This document shows, piece after piece, positions 63,018-64,000 of a stretch of DNA of 64,000 nucleotides. The stretch covers positions 25,781 through 89,780 of the forward strand of contig JNDT01001311.1 of the NCBI GenBank assembly GCA_000697055.1, written 5' to 3'. Every line of letters starts with the position of its first letter. Within the stretch, counting starts at the first letter, position 1. Position numbers and translations under genes: made by a program. The stretch is from Saksenaea vasiformis B4078. Its lineage: Eukaryota > Mucoromycota > Mucoromycetes > Mucorales > Saksenaeaceae. Under the pieces are notes generated by a model. The model ran no database searches. It saw nothing but the letters and a program-made list of their open reading frames with translations, and was not told where the DNA came from.

Positions 63018-64000
63018 ATTTGCCTTGTTTAGTTGGCCGCCTAAAACAATTAAAAAGTATAAAATATCATTTTGCATCGACAATATTTCATCAGCACATT
63101 CAATATCAAATGGAGATAGGCTTGGGTATATGGGCAAGTTTGGCTGGTGGAAGTTAGTAACTGATAACGAATGTGAAAATTGCTTAATGGGCAGCTGGAT
63201 CGTATGCATAAATCAAGCGAACAATAATCAAAAGGGGGAAAATGGGATACAAATATCAATACTTTGGGTATGAAGTTGCATCATCTTTTGGACGCTTCAT
63301 GAGTCTCGTTTACGTGCCATTGTTAACTTTTTGCTTTCTGTGGGTTGTATTTCGTTCCTAATCAATCGTACAAGCTAACATGTTACATTGTCTATGTGTC
63401 TATCATGCATAGGAACCAATCAATGATGCTTATCGAGAGATAAAAATGGCCGATAAAAACTTTTTACAGTTTTTTGCGTGTGACTTTGCGTCGGCTGGTA
63501 ATGAATTTTGCGCCAGCAACCAGAGCTTTTTTTGCGTTGCATGAACTCCGCCATTTGCAAAGAAAAGGGTCGACACGAACGCTTTACGTGAACACATGGA
63601 GGCTGATGGCGCTCCATCGAATGTAAACGATGTCACGTCATTTGACGTTGATATGTTTGCGGATGATATACAAAATGAGTAGACAGAACTGTCTCGTTCA
63701 AATCCATTCGTTTTAACTGAAAGATGGCGGGAAGGAGGTAGTCATGTAGACATCAACCTTATGCGAATGCGTACATTGACAGAAGCCCCAATATTTTCTG
63801 ATGATAACAGAGATGAAAGCTTAACAGGCTTTATCCATTTTCCAGATAGACTATGTGTGTAGCGTGAGCATAAAGCTAGAACGAATGCTTCCTATAGAAA
63901 ACACACCCGCAGCAAATCGAAAAGATGTTTGATTTGGTGATTGAAGAAGGACGAACAGCAAAGAAGCAGCATTCATCACAGATATAAATGCCCGAATCGC
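63018..64000. other. 3' end of the window; possible decayed coding stretch
   Basis: 63018-63420 holds nothing I recognise. From 63594 to 63869 one plus-strand frame (starting MEADGAPSNVNDVTSFDVD) is open except for a TAG at about 63678-63680, and reads acidic and protein-like up to GFIHFPDRLCV. Upstream in the same frame are a TGA and a cysteine-rich stretch (FCASNQSFFCV). It may be a decayed transposon protein. The window ends before more can be judged. Confidence 0.3.

Overview
The window is nuclear DNA from a filamentous fungus, most likely an early-diverging one (Mucoromycota). Genes are broken by many short spliceosomal introns, mostly 45-80 bases with GT...AG ends. The coding set is clearly fungal: a velvet factor, an NDT80-type factor, an ArAE_2/FUSC membrane protein, NCA2 and CBR1. 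A leucine-rich-repeat protein fragment at 48.5-49.9 kb resembles a family I associate with Mortierella-like genomes. I cannot fix the genus.

Layout. 2.6-3.4 kb: RRP15 (ribosome assembly). 10.9-15.1 kb: a velvet regulator and an unassigned disordered protein, both on the minus strand. 15.5-16.8 kb: a candidate solo LTR holding palindromic tandem units. 19.5-20.4 kb: a phytochelatin synthase homologue whose catalytic cysteine is a glycine. 22.8-28.2 kb is the densest stretch: an unassigned charged protein, RPL17, a SelW-like Rdx redox protein in five small exons, and arginyl-tRNA synthetase. 31.5-36.6 kb: an Hst3/Hst4-type sirtuin converging on a 1085-residue ArAE_2/FUSC protein. 39.8-43.8 kb: a BAHD acyltransferase and NCA2, divergent from a 184-base promoter. 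44.2-46 kb: an RNA-hairpin-like inverted repeat, diverged direct repeats and tRNA-Leu(AAG). 48.5-49.9 kb: the LRR fragment. 51.5-52.1 kb: a small secreted protein. 54.1-56.2 kb: an NDT80-family factor. 61.8-63.0 kb: NADH-cytochrome b5 reductase.

Most of the listed genes are housekeeping: ribosome production (RRP15, RPL17), translation (ArgRS, tRNA-Leu), redox and membrane metabolism (CBR1, SelW-like) and mitochondrial function (NCA2). The velvet and NDT80 factors suggest developmental control, and the sirtuin suggests chromatin or genome stability. No operon-like or biosynthetic cluster is evident.

Between the gene islands lie long gene-poor stretches, notably 3.4-10.9, 16.8-19.5, 20.4-22.8, 28.2-31.4, 36.6-39.8 and 56.2-61.8 kb. 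At least one diverged dispersed-repeat family is found in them, with copies near 1.5, 30.0 and 47.1 kb. Exon models were built by hand from splice signals, reading-frame closure and family motifs. The summed exon lengths of every multi-exon model divide by three. No transcript or database evidence was available.
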